The notes under the pieces: model-generated
The model's input: the letters and a program-made list of their open reading frames with translations, nothing else
Database searches by the model: none
What the model was told of the DNA's origin: nothing
Assembly (NCBI GenBank): GCA_916613615.1
Contig: OU744724.1
Coordinates: 30,525,452 to 30,589,451, forward strand
Source: Steromphala cineraria
Taxonomy: Eukaryota > Mollusca > Gastropoda > Trochida > Trochidae
Direction: 5' to 3'
Length of the DNA: 64,000 nucleotides
Made by a program: the position numbers and the translations under genes
Shown here: piece by piece, positions 52,769-64,000 of the stretch
How the letters are laid out: each line of letters starts with the position of its first letter
How positions within the stretch are numbered: position 1 is the first letter of the stretch

Positions 52769-55719
52769 TTTATTGATGGAAATTTTACACAACCTAGGTT
52801 CATAAATATTAACAATTATTTGACTGTATCTACATGGTTACGCAGTACATGCCTGCTCATAAACATAAAAATATTCTTTGTTTACAGACTTTGTACATGC
52901 GACACTGATATGTCAATGATAGGTACATCAATGCCCTAGATATTCCATACAAATTTTGAATGTACATTTCAAGGTAATTTCATGATCATGGACTACCAAC
53001 AGTTAAATTTTGAATGCATGATTTATTGCATTTATTCATGCATGATTTTGAAATGACTTCAAAAACTTTATTGCTTAAATTTTCAATGGTCACCACTTCA
53101 ATGTGTATCAATATTTATGTCATGATTTGGAATGATTTATAGATTTTTCTCTCCATGAACAATAATGTGACCCACAAGTATATATTACAAACTTGTTAAA
53201 CATAGGATAATTATTCATATTAATTCTTGCCGTTTAATCTTGAATGTCATGTAATTCTTGTCACTTTTAATTGAACAGTTATCTGATTATCATTCTTCAA
53301 TATTGTATTGTGACAAAAAATTGTTATTCACCATGTTCTTTGTTAACACAATTCATTGTATGTTAATAAAGAAATTACCCGACAACATATTACTGATATA
53401 TTTCATCTAGTTCACAATACAAGCACATATGACAGTAGTGAAATGTGACTAACAGGTTAAGGCACAACTCATGTCTTGAAAGTGCAACCCACAAAATGAC
53501 ACAAATCACCAACAGAGGTCTGTTGAGATATATAGATAGTTGTGCATACAGTGGGTAAATAGTATTGCTAGATGTAAACACTCACCATTAGGAAATGCAG
53601 AAACTGTTATTGCTTGTCGATTAAATGAATGTTTTTTTTATAAATATGATGATAAGTGAGGGTTATACTGATTAAAAAATGACTCAATGCACTGGACGGA
53701 TGTTGGTTTCTTTTGTGTCTATCTTAACCTGAGATAATTTAAGTACGTTTTACTTGATTGCTTTGTTCACAAATACTGGTCATGCATATATCATGCTTAT
53801 ATATTCTCATTATTCACGTCAAAATTGTTACCACAATATTCAATGATTATATAAAAACATTTTTCATTGAAGACTCTTCCAATCAAGTCCACATCAAATC
53901 CGTAGAAGAAAATAATTAATTATTGCCATTTTCTTCAAATAGTTGCTGAAATATCCGGATCAGGCAAACTAGGAACAAACATGTTATTGCTCAAATACAA
54001 TTGGTTATTTGCATGATATCTTCGATATTTTTCATGATGGTCAGAAGCAAGAAATGATGGCCACCCACTGACCACAGAAGACAATAAATAGTACCACAGG
54101 GTGTGTGAATAGAAGTTCATAAGATTATATATGACATGCTTGGTTAATCAGAATTCTCATAGAAAACATGTTGAGCTGCAGTTGTGGCAAATATTGCACC
54201 AAAAACCTTACCAGATAATTTGAAATGATGTTGTAAATCTTTTGACTTTCAATTTCAATTGATTCTATTGACTTTCCTTTTCAACAAAATTCAATTGAAG
54301 TTACTGTGGGCTAAGATAAAAAAAAAACCCAGAGAATATATAGTTTTTTGTTTTGGATGAACTCTTTGCTGAGAACTGCTGATGTTAGCACAATGGTAAA
54401 AGATGAAGGATAATTTTAGAACAGAACAGTCAACTCATAAGATCAAATTGTAATAATCGGCATCACATATATCAGAAAAAATGATAATTGATGATTTTGT
54501 TTCCATCTTAGCTGAATTTGGAGTCAATTAAAGATCACAACAAATTAAACATGATAGTTATCACTGTAAGGTCAACAGTTATCAATATTAATGTCTAAAA
54601 CTCAAAATCATAACGCTGACTGTTCTGTCCAAAGATAATATATGATGAGAGCAAGCAGATAAAGGGAGATAATTAGTAATGAGGCATGCAGGAGTTGCTT
54701 GATTCAGGGGAGGTCACTCTTCAACACTCAAATTTGTTTTTATAGGCATGAAAGAATCTCATTTGACACAATGGTTTTAGAGTGTCTGTTCACCATTTGA
54801 AGATTGACTGAAATGTTCTTGGTTCGCCAACTTTCTTCAAGTGTTCTGAGTGAGCCTGAAGAAGGTGGGAATTATGTTGCCATCAACTTCCCTGGAGACT
54901 CAACACAACAATTCAACAGTAAATGGGAAATAATCAACAAAACATGCAACCAAAGTAAACAAGAAAACTTTGATTGCGTGCAAAACAAAACAGCATAAGT
55001 CCAACAAAGCACATGATATGGCAAACAACCCATTCCAAGGGAGATAACTGCCCAGGAGGATGGCTGGGCAACAACCCTGCATGCAGGCAGACGGTAGGCA
55101 TGTCATCTTCGACGCCTGTTGGAGAGAAAATACCAGCACCAGTTAATAACAAGAAAATCGAGGGTGGACAACGGTTGGTTAGGACAACAAAAACATGCCA
55201 AGATGTTAGGTGCTTTCTTGTGGCTTCATTTCAGTATTGTGACCAAATAGGGGCTTGGATCTTAGCAGGGGTGGCCAGGGATTGCTGAAAACATTGCTTG
55301 AGACATATGACTGCTTATTTAAGGCAAATAATGGAAAATGAAAGCTTAGGTGCAGAAGCATGATATGAAACTGATACTTATATCTAAAGAATCTTTACTC
55401 TAGCAAGCACAAACTGCTTGTTTTGTGGTGGGCTAGCACTAATCAAGCTGGAATGTGTGAGTGTTAATTTGGAGAACTAGCTCAATGGAGGAAAATATTG
55501 GAATAAATGTACATCTTTGTACATGAAAAATTATGTGATGGAAAACAGGTATGTTTAACTTTTAGTAATCATTTGCACAAGAAGAAATTTTTACATGAAC
55601 ATCTGAGAAACACCCTAAATGCATTCAGATATATACATATGAACATTTTACCATTAAAACTATGATATACTTTGTCCAAAGAGACTGGAATGTTCACATA
55701 AAACAAGCTATACACACGA
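52769..55719 (-). other. Probable CCDC88 3' UTR
   Basis: Downstream of the CCDC88 stop the sequence is AT-rich, with few recognisable repeats. A minus-strand AATAAA lies at 52769-52774 (TTTATT on plus). No coding exon was recognised here; plus-strand ORFs at 54804-55288 look like chance. The UTR extent is inferred. Confidence 0.3.
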
Positions 55720-57384
55720 TTAAACACAGCCATACTCATACCAAACTGAGTTCTTGTTTGGTGCTTGACCTTGACCTTGGCGAGGTTGTTGCTGAGTCTG
55801 TTGCTGCTCCTCAGCTTTGACTGGCCGAATGGGCTGGGAGGAGCGACTCTGGGGCGGCTTGGTTGTGGGTTGGATCCTCGCAGTTGGTGGCCGTGAATTT
55901 GGGAGGAGTCTGGCCGCTGCAGACATCTGGTTAATTGGTTGCTGAGGACCAGGCATGTTGGAGGTGTCTGATGAAGACCTGGAACTTGCAGGTTCCCGAA
56001 CTAGACTCACAGCTCCACCATGAGGTCCCGACTCCCTCATCTTCCTGGGAGGGGGGACTGGAGGAACTGCTCCTCGCCTCTGTGATGGCTGATAGTCATT
56101 GTTAGCATTGAACAAGTGGGGAGGAACTGACTTTGGTCGCTCTGAACGGTGTTGACCGTAACTGCTCTGACTAACTGAGTAAGGTCCATTTGTCTGAGGT
56201 GCAGAAGACTGAGATTTCATCCCTGAGCTGCCCTCCAGAACACTTGGCCTATTGCCATTGCTCTGACGCACACGATCAACAGAGGAATAGATTGGTTCGT
56301 TCCGTCCTTGAGACCCAAGGGAATTGCTCTGAAACGATGGCTGACCCATGACACTAGCTGGACGGTTTGACGGTGGGCGACTAGACACATTGTTATACTG
56401 TTTATGTTGGAACTGGGCTGCAGCTCCTGTTGGACGACCGTATGTATGAGGGCGATCTCCCTGTCCCCTCTCAAGTGAGCCACTTGAGGAGGAGTTGGGA
56501 ATGTTAGGACGTCCTGGTGTTGCATAATGGTTGCCCCCGGGAGAGTGAGACCTGTAGTTTCGGGGAGGGGCAGGAGACTGACCTCGAATCCCACCCTGAG
56601 GTTGAGGTCTTGGTTCTCGACTCTGATGACCTAAGGACATATCCCGGTCATACCCTCTACCATCTACTGGCAGACTCTGTCTGCTGCTGTAGTGACCAGA
56701 AGGCTGGTCACTGGATGAGGAGCTAACACTGCCCATCATGGTCAACCGGTCAAGTCTCTCAGTGGCTGCCAATCGCTCATTAGGAGTTGGAGGCAGTTCT
56801 CTACTCTGTGAGGGAGCTCTGGTGTTTGGCAATGGTGGAGGTGATCGCACTGGCTCAGGGCTTAACTGAGAAGAAGGCTGATTGTACTGATAGGACCGAC
56901 TGGTGACTGGTGTGCTGAACTGACCATCTGACCCCTGGGGTCCTCTGTAGTCATCTCGGTGATGGTAAGGAGGGGACCGCATGTCTTCAATAGGGAGTCT
57001 TTGGGAAATTTTCTGATTGTCCTGCCATTTTGAAGTATTATCAAAAGCCTTCTGCCGATATTGTCGTGGATCATAGAGGTCAGTGTTAGGTTTTGGTGTT
57101 GATGTTTTCAGATCTGGCCTGTTGTTTGGAGGTGGGGAGGTTTCTGGAATGTTTCCACTGCCACCAGATATCCTGGATAACCCTGACATGTTGAGGTCGG
57201 AGTGAGGATGAGCTGATGCAGCCACGTCAGGGATATGACTGCTGTAGCGGTGGTTCATGTCCGCATGCTGGGAGACAGACGAGGGTTTACGAAGAACCAC
57301 TCCTCGATAGGCTGGATCTGAACCAGCACTTCCTGTGCTTCTGGACTCTGCGTCATCCTGACTTCTTTTGTCAATAGGCTTCTT
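55720..57384 (-). CDS. CCDC88: CCDC88 terminal coding exon, disordered tail ending GCV
   Basis: 555 codons including the stop, beginning KKPIDKRSQDDAESRS after a ttacag acceptor. The product is Pro/Ser/Arg/Gln-rich with repeated PP, SRP and PxxP motifs (RSPPPLPNT, RELPPTPNE, VPPVPPPRK), likely SH3-type ligands. It ends NSVWYEYGCV, the class of PDZ ligand by which Daple binds Dishevelled. Confidence 0.93.
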   Translation of the reverse strand, partial: KKPIDKRSQDDAESRSTGSAGSDPAYRGVVLRKPSSVSQHADMNHRYSSHIPDVAASAHPHSDLNMSGLSRISGGSGNIPETSPPPNNRPDLKTSTPKPNTDLYDPRQYRQKAFDNTSKWQDNQKISQRLPIEDMRSPPYHHRDDYRGPQGSDGQFSTPVTSRSYQYNQPSSQLSPEPVRSPPPLPNTRAPSQSRELPPTPNERLAATERLDRLTMMGSVSSSSSDQPSGHYSSRQSLPVDGRGYDRDMSLGHQSREPRPQPQGGIRGQSPAPPRNYRSHSPGGNHYATPGRPNIPNSSSSGSLERGQGDRPHTYGRPTGAAAQFQHKQYNNVSSRPPSNRPASVMGQPSFQSNSLGSQGRNEPIYSSVDRVRQSNGNRPSVLEGSSGMKSQSSAPQTNGPYSVSQSSYGQHRSERPKSVPPHLFNANNDYQPSQRRGAVPPVPPPRKMRESGPHGGAVSLVREPASSRSSSDTSNMPGPQQPINQMSAAARLLPNSRPPTARIQPTTKPPQSRSSQPIRPVKAEEQQQTQQQPRQGQGQAPNKNSVWYEYGCV

Positions 57385-60300
57385 CTGTAATTAAGAGGTC
57401 ACATGCAAATGCATTAAGATATTCATTATAATTTTCTTGCTGGCATGTTTTTTAAATGAATCAAATGAATATGGTGACCAACTTATGTTGTATGTAATGA
57501 CATAGTTGATTAGTTTTAAAGACACTTGACAAACTTACACACAAAACTTGATAGTCATGTTAACAACAATAATTGAATATCATTTTGGGCTGATAAAGCA
57601 TAAATCTATCAATTGTATGCTTCAACGTACCGGAGGAGAGTTCTTATTTGCCTCGTTGAGGAACTGTGCAAGAGTGAGCATCTCACTGCCTGGAGACCCT
57701 GGGCGCCGGGCCACTGGAGCTCTTGGAGACCTGGGGGACAGCGGCATGAACCCTGCCTCTTGGTCTTCTGCAGCGTTGGAGTTGCGTCCTAGACCTAGAA
57801 CATAGTCCAGTCATCTCACCTTACTTGCAAGATGAGATCTTACTATTCTAGCATTATAAGGAAAAGGTCTCATTTCAAGACATTGGCTGAAAGTGAAAAT
57901 GTTTTACACCATTTAATAAGACACATGCCCTACATTGAAATCAAATGTGGACATACAACATGCAACTATTGTACCGTTCCTGTATATATGTGTCACATTT
58001 TGATAAATAAAAATTATGTCTTTGATTGCTTGAAAACTACTTAGAGACACTGGTCTGTTTGATTTGAAGTGTACATGAAACTAATCCAGTTGAAAAACAT
58101 GCATCTCCTGATACCATCACAACACTGCTTTACATCGCTAGCTTATAACACTGCACGCTACCTGGTAAAAGCTGTGTGGAGTTTCCAGACGACAGCGAAT
58201 CCTTCTCCCCACTTCCATTATGGGAGGAGTCGTTGGTGATATCCTCGCTCGACTTAGCACCTGAAGCAACAACTACCCGTTACCGACAAGCTCTACACAT
58301 ACTTTCCAAGCTGCACACATACACTGTTACACCCTACCTGCTGGGTCAATATGAGATGCATCTGCACGGCAGTTTATCTCAGTCCTAGCACGTAGAGGAT
58401 TAACACAACATATAACATAAATCACAACATGTTCAAATGAATTTGTAATCAAAAGTAACACTTGTATCTTACTGCATTTCTGATCTTTTATGTTTATATC
58501 TATTAACAAAACATAATTAAAGTACCTGAATAAATACATAAATCACAGGAACAACCTCTTAATTTTGAACAATGCTTTTTACATTGAAATGTTATCAAAA
58601 TTTGAATACAAAATCCCTACTATCTTTTTAGAATTTGAACTATTTTTCTTTGTGGATTGTCCATTTTAAAAAAATCAAAGAACTGTACCATAGGGTCCTG
58701 TCAGGTGACCATGTTTGTGACCCTTCACCTTCCACAAATTCAACCAATCACAGGCCCACTTAGACACAAAATCAAGATAACAGTTTCTAACCCTAGTCAC
58801 TGATTGGCTACAGTGAAATGTCATTTGTCATGACTCTGTTGGAGCAGTTCTCAGGTGATATGGGGTTTCACAAAAATTTCAAGAATATTTCACTTCACAC
58901 AAGCTACATGTTGCTTGTTTATTGCAGGGAGAAAGCTTGCAACACTAGTGTGACTAAGCGTTGCGGTGAAACCTGTGAGTAACTGCTGGAACTTGTGAAT
59001 CATTGGTGGTGTAGCATTGCACCAAAACCTTACTGCGTGTGAGACAGTTCTCTACAAAGTTGCCAATCCCCTGGCAGGACTTGAACCCCAGACCTCTTGA
59101 TCCGTAGCCAAACACACTAACAACTGCGGTATCCTACCAAAAGCAATTATCAGATCAAGGTTGCAGAAAGTATAAGTGTTATGTTTAGACTGATTTTAAT
59201 GAGATTGATCGTCACTAAACAATGTAACAACACACTGATTGAATAAATCTTGAATATTTAAGTAGCGCACATTGACATTGATTAATACAACATCAAGGAT
59301 TGATAAAACAATTCTTCGAAACAAATTTAAATACGAGAAAACACTTTATTGATTGAATTGAATGAAAATAAAAAAAATGAAACAAACACTGAACCAAAAC
59401 CCAAACCTATGTGCAAAACACAAATTAAAATTTTGTTTGATAGGAACATTTTCTATGACAGAATTTCAAATAACTTTGGATTAAAATTATTGTGTGTGAA
59501 ATTGATGTGAAAGTTCTTAAAACTTGTCTTGCAAATTTCATTTGAGGCAAAATGTAACAAGCTACATGTCGTTTCTTTCCTTACCACTTTCGTTATTCCA
59601 AATATTGTAAATTACAAAACATTTGAACAGTTTTGTGCTAATTCTGCTTAAAACAAGTTGGTTACTGGTTATCAAAATCATGAAAACAGCTAGTATTCAA
59701 TATCAGCCTGTACTGAAAATACAAATACTTCTTGTATTTATTCTATGTTAAAAGTTCACTAATAAGTGTTAGAAAGAACTAAAACAACACAAAAAGACAA
59801 TGTAACCCAAAGTTGCAAAGAATAGAAAATAAAGGAAGAAAAGCAAGAAATCTATCAATATCACTAATTATTCTTGAAATTTAACTACCGGTAATTGAAA
59901 CAAATACTTAAAAACAAATTGTCTGAATTAAATATTTCATTTAAATTATAATATGTGAAAAGCAAAAACAAAATTTAAATTGTAAAATAGTCATCAACAA
60001 AACATCTATACAACATACATTAACACTGTATAAGCCAAAGGCAGCTTGATGAGGCGAGCGTATGTCACCAACAAGGTTTGAATTATTCCCAGATACCAGC
60101 ACAAGAACAGACAATAATCATGCAAAATAAATGGCGCCTTTATCCCGGACTTGTGCCTTTATTACCTCGAAGTCTGCTTAAGTCCAGAGGAGAATGTGTA
60201 AAGTTGAGAGCGGTTGTTGATTTGGCGAGACTTTTATTTTGTTTAGCCAGTTTTGGTGTGGTCAGAAGTGCACTACCCTCGCTACAACGCCTCGCTCGTT

Positions 60301-63300
60301 TGTCTGGGTTAGTCGCAACAAACAAACAAACGTGTCAAAACACAACCAAATAAGTTAATGTTCTCTATATTGAAAGAATTATTGATGAAACCTTTGAATA
60401 CTTATACATGTCAATAACCATGTGTTACTTAGTATTATGTTGTAATTATTAAAAGTTTAAAATGGAAACAATTGTAAATGTAAGATATAAAAACAATTGA
60501 CACTTAATCATAAAATCTTTAACAAATTTAATTTATAGCATTGAGAATCTTTTTAAAAAAAAGTTCTATAACCTGTGCACTAATAAATGTCATGCTCGTA
60601 GATATCCATTCCCATAATATTTGAACCAATCAACTAAACCCCCAATCTTGTGTTAAAGTGTTAAAAGAGTGTTGATGTGTTAAGTGTGCAAGTGTGTTTT
60701 AGAGTATAAGAAAATATCCAGAGACATATATTAGTTAAGAATCGAGTTCACTTAAGGGCTTGAGGATCAGTTATTGAGAGGAAAGATATGCAGTTGCGCG
60801 GAAAAACATGCATGCTACCAAAGAGCTGTATATGTTGGCAGTAATTGCACAAAGCCATATTTAGTATAAACCAAATTAGTAGGCCATGGAATTGTTTATA
60901 TTAAAGTGGCTTTGTGCAAACTGTAAACAAACATGCCACTACATATATATATATAACAAACATATATATATACACTATATGTATAAAAATATTCAAGCTT
61001 ATTGTCAGTGATATGTTTGAAAACTGAACATAATTCATTATCGAGCATAATTCATTCATGGTTAATTTCCTCCAAATAATCACTGATATTATTTTTATGT
61101 GTCGTTATAAATGGTTCCATCACACTGCATTTCCATTGTCAATATTAATGTTGTTGTCACTTCAAGTTAGTAAAGAATAGGATTTGAATAGTCAAATCTC
61201 AATCAGAAGACGCTCCATTGAGTTGAAAAATCTGTTTGAGTTTTGACTATATTTATGGGCATATACTTTTTGTAAAATTAGTTGTTAGTGCAGAAACTAC
61301 TATATCAACAGTACAATGAAACATCAAAATTGGCAGGAATAGATTCAACAAAATAAAATCAACTTGGAAAGTTGATAACCATGAAAAATCGGCTTGATAT
61401 GAGAAACTTTCAACTCAATATTCTCAGAGTTGAATCATAGTTGTATTTGAAACAAATTTTCAGGAACAACGAAAATGTTTGGATTTGTCACTGGCTTAAG
61501 AATTCCTATTCAATAATATTTTTGATAAAGTAATAATAAATTTAGAGGATTTACTGAGGAAAAGTCTGCAATTAAATATTTCAGACCCTGCCTTTTTCAG
61601 TTAAAAACATTTATGATAGTCCTTAGTTTCTGAGAAAAGTCCAAGATACTCCAATAACAGGAACCAAGTAAATCAAGTCAAAGGTTAGTGAATACAGGGA
61701 ATAAATTGAAACATCTAAGCATATCTGTGCCGTGATCGCTTTCTGTGCTGTGACCTTTGACCTTAATTTCCCAGGGTTCCATGCTCCCATGCTGGCTCTA
61801 CGTGTGATGATCTTACCTGATTTATGACTGTCGTTGACCTGGTCAGTTGTGTCGGCCTGTGAGGCCCCTGCCGCTGTCGAGTCGTCAGGACTTTCTGATA
61901 CAAGGCTTGGACGACTCTTGCTACGTTGTCTCTAAAAATATTTTCCAAAATCAAATGAATATTCATCGAACTCAATTAGTGTTTAGCACCGCTTGGGCAA
62001 TATTATGGTGATTAATGACAAATTTTATTTGAAATAAATTGTAATCATTGTTAAAAAATACATGTATGATTATTTGTACGACATTCTGCATGTCTTTGAA
62101 GGGTTTTCAGTAGTGGTATTCATTGGAACAAGCAGACGGTCAGCCAAGCCAAGTTAGATTGCCAGTCTTAAGATTTGTCTTGAGTGAGTAAGTGACTTAC
62201 AGTTTAATGCCTCTTGGGCAATTAGCAGCCAATAGCAGCAGGATTTGACTGGAACCTAGAGTGGGTGAGTGAGTTCTTGTTTTATGCCGCTTGGGCAATA
62301 TTTTAGCTCTGGAACCTAGAACTAATTGTACTGGGCAGCCAATGTCATTAAACTCTTGTTGCTCGCGTCAACTGAGGAGTCTGATACTTACCCGTGAGAT
62401 GATTCCCCGTGCCTTCTTGGCAATAATGGCCCCGATACTCCTGTTTCTGAAGACAACAAATTATATTGTTAAACACAATTGTATCAAAGTAGACATTGAA
62501 AACGAAAAAAACAATGAGCTTCCTTCTTGAAGCAGTTCAGATACTCAGGGTGTAAAATTTCAAACTGCAGGGGTAACCATTATTTTCATTGTGTCCATGA
62601 GAGCATTCTCGTATATATATGACTTTTTTTTAGGCTGAACCAAATCACACTAACATGAAACACATACTTTGAGAATTGTAAACAAATCTTTTTTATAGAT
62701 ATATATGTAATCTCGAAAGTCAAAAGAGTCTAATCTGATATATTTCGACAAAAATATACCAACGTGAGAAACAGTGAAATATGATTATTCTTAACCAACA
62801 ACATTTCATGAATAAAGGTGTTATCTAGATTGTATCATGTCAAGAGAGACTACTATGATATTTAAAAAAAAATTTAAGTATGAAGCGGCGCTATATGACC
62901 TGTCTATAAGCGGTAAAATCGAGGTAACAGCATGCAGATCCACTTAAATGCTGATATATATTTGCAGTTATTTCAGGCTTCAACAAATCAACCCAACATG
63001 CGTACAGAGAGTTAACTATATCTATAAAGAACCCACTTCTTGGGTGAGTCCCATCTGTTCTTGTAGTGATCCATGATCTTCTCCTCTAGTCTCTCCTTCT
63101 GGCGCCGCAACTCCGCCAACTTCTCCCTGCAACATCAGTTCATGGCTTTCAGAGGGTGAGTGAGTTTTTGTTTTACGCTGCTTGGCCAATATTGCAGCCA
63201 TTAGCAGCGTGGCTTTCAGAGTGATCCAGTGAATTTCAATATTATAAATCATGATTAAACATAACACAGGACATATTTTTCATATTTGCACAGGTTGTTA

Positions 63301-63855
63301 TTGGATTAAGGATCGTTTCAGTTCCCCCTGGAGCAGGGGGATTCAAGCAATTCAGAAGATGTCACATACTATTTAAAAGAACTACCGGTTACAATGGTTA
63401 AACATAAAGAAGGGAGTGACACTTTGCAACTCTGAAAGCAGCTCCCTGGAGCAGGTATAGATCCACAGATTTCATTCATGGAATCATAGGATATTCAATA
63501 TTACAAACAATATAGTGGAGACAAATTCAGTTTCTAAAATATTTTCAAGGTTTTTTTATACAGTGACAATGTTCCTGTTATCAGCATAGCTTGGATAACA
63601 TTTTAGCCATAAGTGGTGTGGCAGGACTGACTACAATGAAGCAAGAAGTGTGTGGGACTCACATGTAGGACATCTGACTACAATGAAGCAAGAAGTATGT
63701 TAGACTCACATATAGGACATCTGGTCTTCATTCTGCTGGTCCTTGCTGTTGAGGGCCTGAGTGAGGAGGTCCTGGTTCTGGTTGAGGAGTTGCTGCACCT
63801 GGTACAACAGGGCTCGGTTCTCCTCGTCCAGCTTCTGGTTCACCTGGTACAGAGC
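55720..63855 (-). CDS. CCDC88: CCDC88 (Girdin/Daple family) gene, 3' part, eight exons
   Basis: Large scaffold of the HOOK-domain/coiled-coil family that links receptors, G-alpha-i and (Daple) Dishevelled to actin and Wnt signalling. The window holds the last 823 codons, all joins in phase; the N-terminal HOOK domain and most of the coiled coil lie beyond the right edge. Visible in order (window numbering): coiled-coil end LLNQNQDLLTQALNSKD (about 1-48), ELRRQKERLEEKIMDHYK, basic segment KKNRSIGAIIAKKARGIISR, Ser-rich linker, GBA motif SEMLTLAQFLNEANK (251-265; key Phe at 259), then a 554-residue Pro/Ser/Gln/Arg-rich disordered tail ending YEYGCV. The GCV ending is Daple's PDZ-binding motif for Dvl. 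MSK lies downstream on the same strand. Confidence 0.93.
57631..57794 (-). CDS. CCDC88: CCDC88 exon carrying the GBA motif
   Basis: Encodes GSPGSEMLTLAQFLNEANK near its 3' end, matching human Girdin GSPGSEVVTLQQFLEESNK (recalled). This is the G-alpha-binding-and-activating motif; its central Phe (window residue 259) is the residue essential for G-alpha-i binding in vertebrates. Acceptor ttctag, donor CCG|gtacgt. Confidence 0.92.
58162..58260 (-). CDS. CCDC88: CCDC88 linker exon before the GBA exon
   Basis: Reads AKSSEDITNDSSHNGSGEKD, SLSSGNSTQLLP. Acceptor cttcag, donor CCAG|gtagcg, phase 1 in and 1 out. The SSEDI...DSS pattern resembles the FEDISPQGVSDDSSTG region ahead of the GBA motif in human Girdin (recalled). 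Confidence 0.85.
59070..59140 (-). repeat. tRNA-like SINE head in CCDC88 intron
   Basis: The minus strand shows GGATACCGCAGTTGTTAGTG, GGCTACGGATCAAGAGGT, then B-box GGTTCAAGTCC (59077-59087). It resembles a tRNA with an ACG-type anticodon loop, but no acceptor stem closes. Confidence 0.5.
60166..60303 (-). CDS. CCDC88: CCDC88 linker exon, symmetric phase 1-1
   Basis: 138 bp after the acceptor actaacccag and before CGAG|gtaata. It encodes DKRARRCSEGSALLTTPKLA and SLAKSTTALNFTHSPLDLSR. Phase 1 in and 1 out, so it can be included or skipped in frame between the 61817 and 58162 exons. No vertebrate counterpart recognised. Base composition and lack of stops support coding. Confidence 0.7.
61817..61931 (-). 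CDS. CCDC88: CCDC88 linker exon
   Basis: Reads RQRSKSRPSLVSESPDDSTA, then AGASQADTTDQVNDSHKS. Low-complexity, Ser-rich, phase 0 in and 1 out, acceptor tttttag and donor TCAG|gtaaga. The RSKSRPSLVSES segment resembles basophilic-kinase phosphorylation sites; this is inference only. Confidence 0.82.
62392..62446 (-). CDS. CCDC88: CCDC88 exon, basic segment
   Basis: 55 bp between a cttcag acceptor and CACGG|gtaagt donor, read as NRSIGAIIAKKARGIISR after one linking base. It corresponds to the basic stretch that follows the coiled coil in human CCDC88A/C (RRRGNW...KMRKLIKSKK, recalled). Confidence 0.85.
63037..63126 (-). CDS. CCDC88: CCDC88 exon, end of coiled coil
   Basis: Encodes EKLAELRRQKERLEEKIMDH, YKNRWDSPK. 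The donor is CCAAGAA|gtgggt, a weaker GT site, but it is the one giving KKKNRSIG at the next join, as the family requires (Girdin has the same basic continuation). The obvious reading straight through meets a stop after 8 codons. Confidence 0.9.
63710..63855 (-). CDS. CCDC88: CCDC88 coiled-coil exon (most 5' exon in window)
   Basis: Starts in phase 0 after a gtgcag acceptor and ends TATAT|gtgagt. Encodes ALYQVNQKLDEENRALLYQV and LLNQNQDLLTQALNSKDQQN, the heptad-rich end of the coiled coil, near-identical in style to human Girdin/Daple. Upstream exons are outside the window. Confidence 0.93.
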
Positions 63856-64000
63856 CTGCACAGAGAGATCAGGATATCGTACATGCTTCTTATTTAACAA
63901 GTAGTTTCTCATTTCATATTTAAAGAAATATTTACAACGAAAATCAAACAAACAAGTGACAAAAAGCTAACTATGAGCAATTATCAACAAGCATACATAT

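Larger units (their letters stand above)
62180..63215 (+). repeat. GTGAGTGAGTT...GCCGCTTGGGCAATATT short repeats
   Basis: Three copies of a ~60-bp element within 1 kb of CCDC88 introns (62180, 62261, 63155), and more at 27685, 30483, 40337, 61975 and 63585. Consensus: GTGAGTGAGTT, TTGTTTTACGCCGCTTGGGC, AATATT-CAGCCATTAGCAGCG. The family recalls a very common gastropod repeat. Confidence 0.7.

Noticed and set aside
56217..57074. Alternative-frame ORFs in the CCDC88 terminal exon (both strands)
   Set aside because: Shadows of the long Pro/Ser-rich coding exon, whose own frame continues to a conserved C-terminus.
58338..58384. A 47-bp candidate CCDC88 exon (TEINCRADASHIDPA) with CTAG acceptor and gtaggg donor
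   Set aside because: It needs phase 2 on entry, but the upstream exons end in phase 1, and using it would break the frame; direct joins without it are all in phase.

Overview
This is an AT-rich, intron-rich, repeat-rich animal nuclear DNA segment. The short repeats point to a mollusc, most likely a gastropod: dispersed copies of a GTGAGTGAGTT...GCCGCTTGGGCAATATT...GCAGCG element, (A)AGGTCAAGGTCACC tandem repeats, and a foldback element starting GGGCCTAGATTTTCGAAGC. The species is inferred, not proven. No bacterial-type genes, CRISPR arrays or rRNA genes are visible, and no intact tRNA gene was recognised.

Two real protein-coding genes are visible, both on the minus strand, so the window reads right to left. 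(1) 63855-55720: the 3' part of a CCDC88 (Girdin/Daple) gene, eight exons and 823 codons. It holds the end of the long coiled coil, a G-protein-binding (GBA) motif and a Daple-type GCV C-terminus that should bind PDZ domains; its HOOK domain and most of the coiled coil lie beyond the right edge. (2) 45525-18312: a complete MSK-type double kinase (RPS6KA5/RPS6KA4 family), 16 coding exons and 885 codons. Its short first coding exon sits 16 kb upstream of exon 2 and was recovered by splice phase and N-terminal similarity. Two further phase-matched candidate 5' exons lie inside intron 1. Every exon join was checked for phase, and both coding sequences close without a frame break.

Layout. 1-18.3 kb: no recognised host gene, only decayed retroelement pieces (RT fragment at 1.0-1.4 kb, LINE 3' end at 10.05-10.43 kb), a ~350-bp tandem repeat with GAA and poly-G runs (5.3-6.6 kb), a possible minus-strand promoter/first exon at 6.8 kb, several MITEs, and perhaps a long MSK 3' UTR. 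18.3-45.7 kb: MSK, with introns holding a hAT MITE, a 1.2-kb TIR element inserted in a ~150-bp satellite, a dead mariner transposase and a TTAA MITE family. 45.6-55.7 kb: intergenic DNA plus the probable CCDC88 3' UTR, with SINEs and foldbacks. 55.7-64 kb: CCDC88.

The most informative point is the pairing. CCDC88 directly upstream of, and co-oriented with, an MSK gene is the arrangement I recall for human CCDC88B-RPS6KA4 and, with other genes between, CCDC88C-RPS6KA5. This suggests a linkage older than the mollusc-vertebrate split. No wholly new system was found; the candidate novelties are the alternative MSK N-termini, SUMO-interaction-like motifs in the MSK tail, a palindromic E-box/TATA block in MSK intron 1, and several unclassified repeat families.
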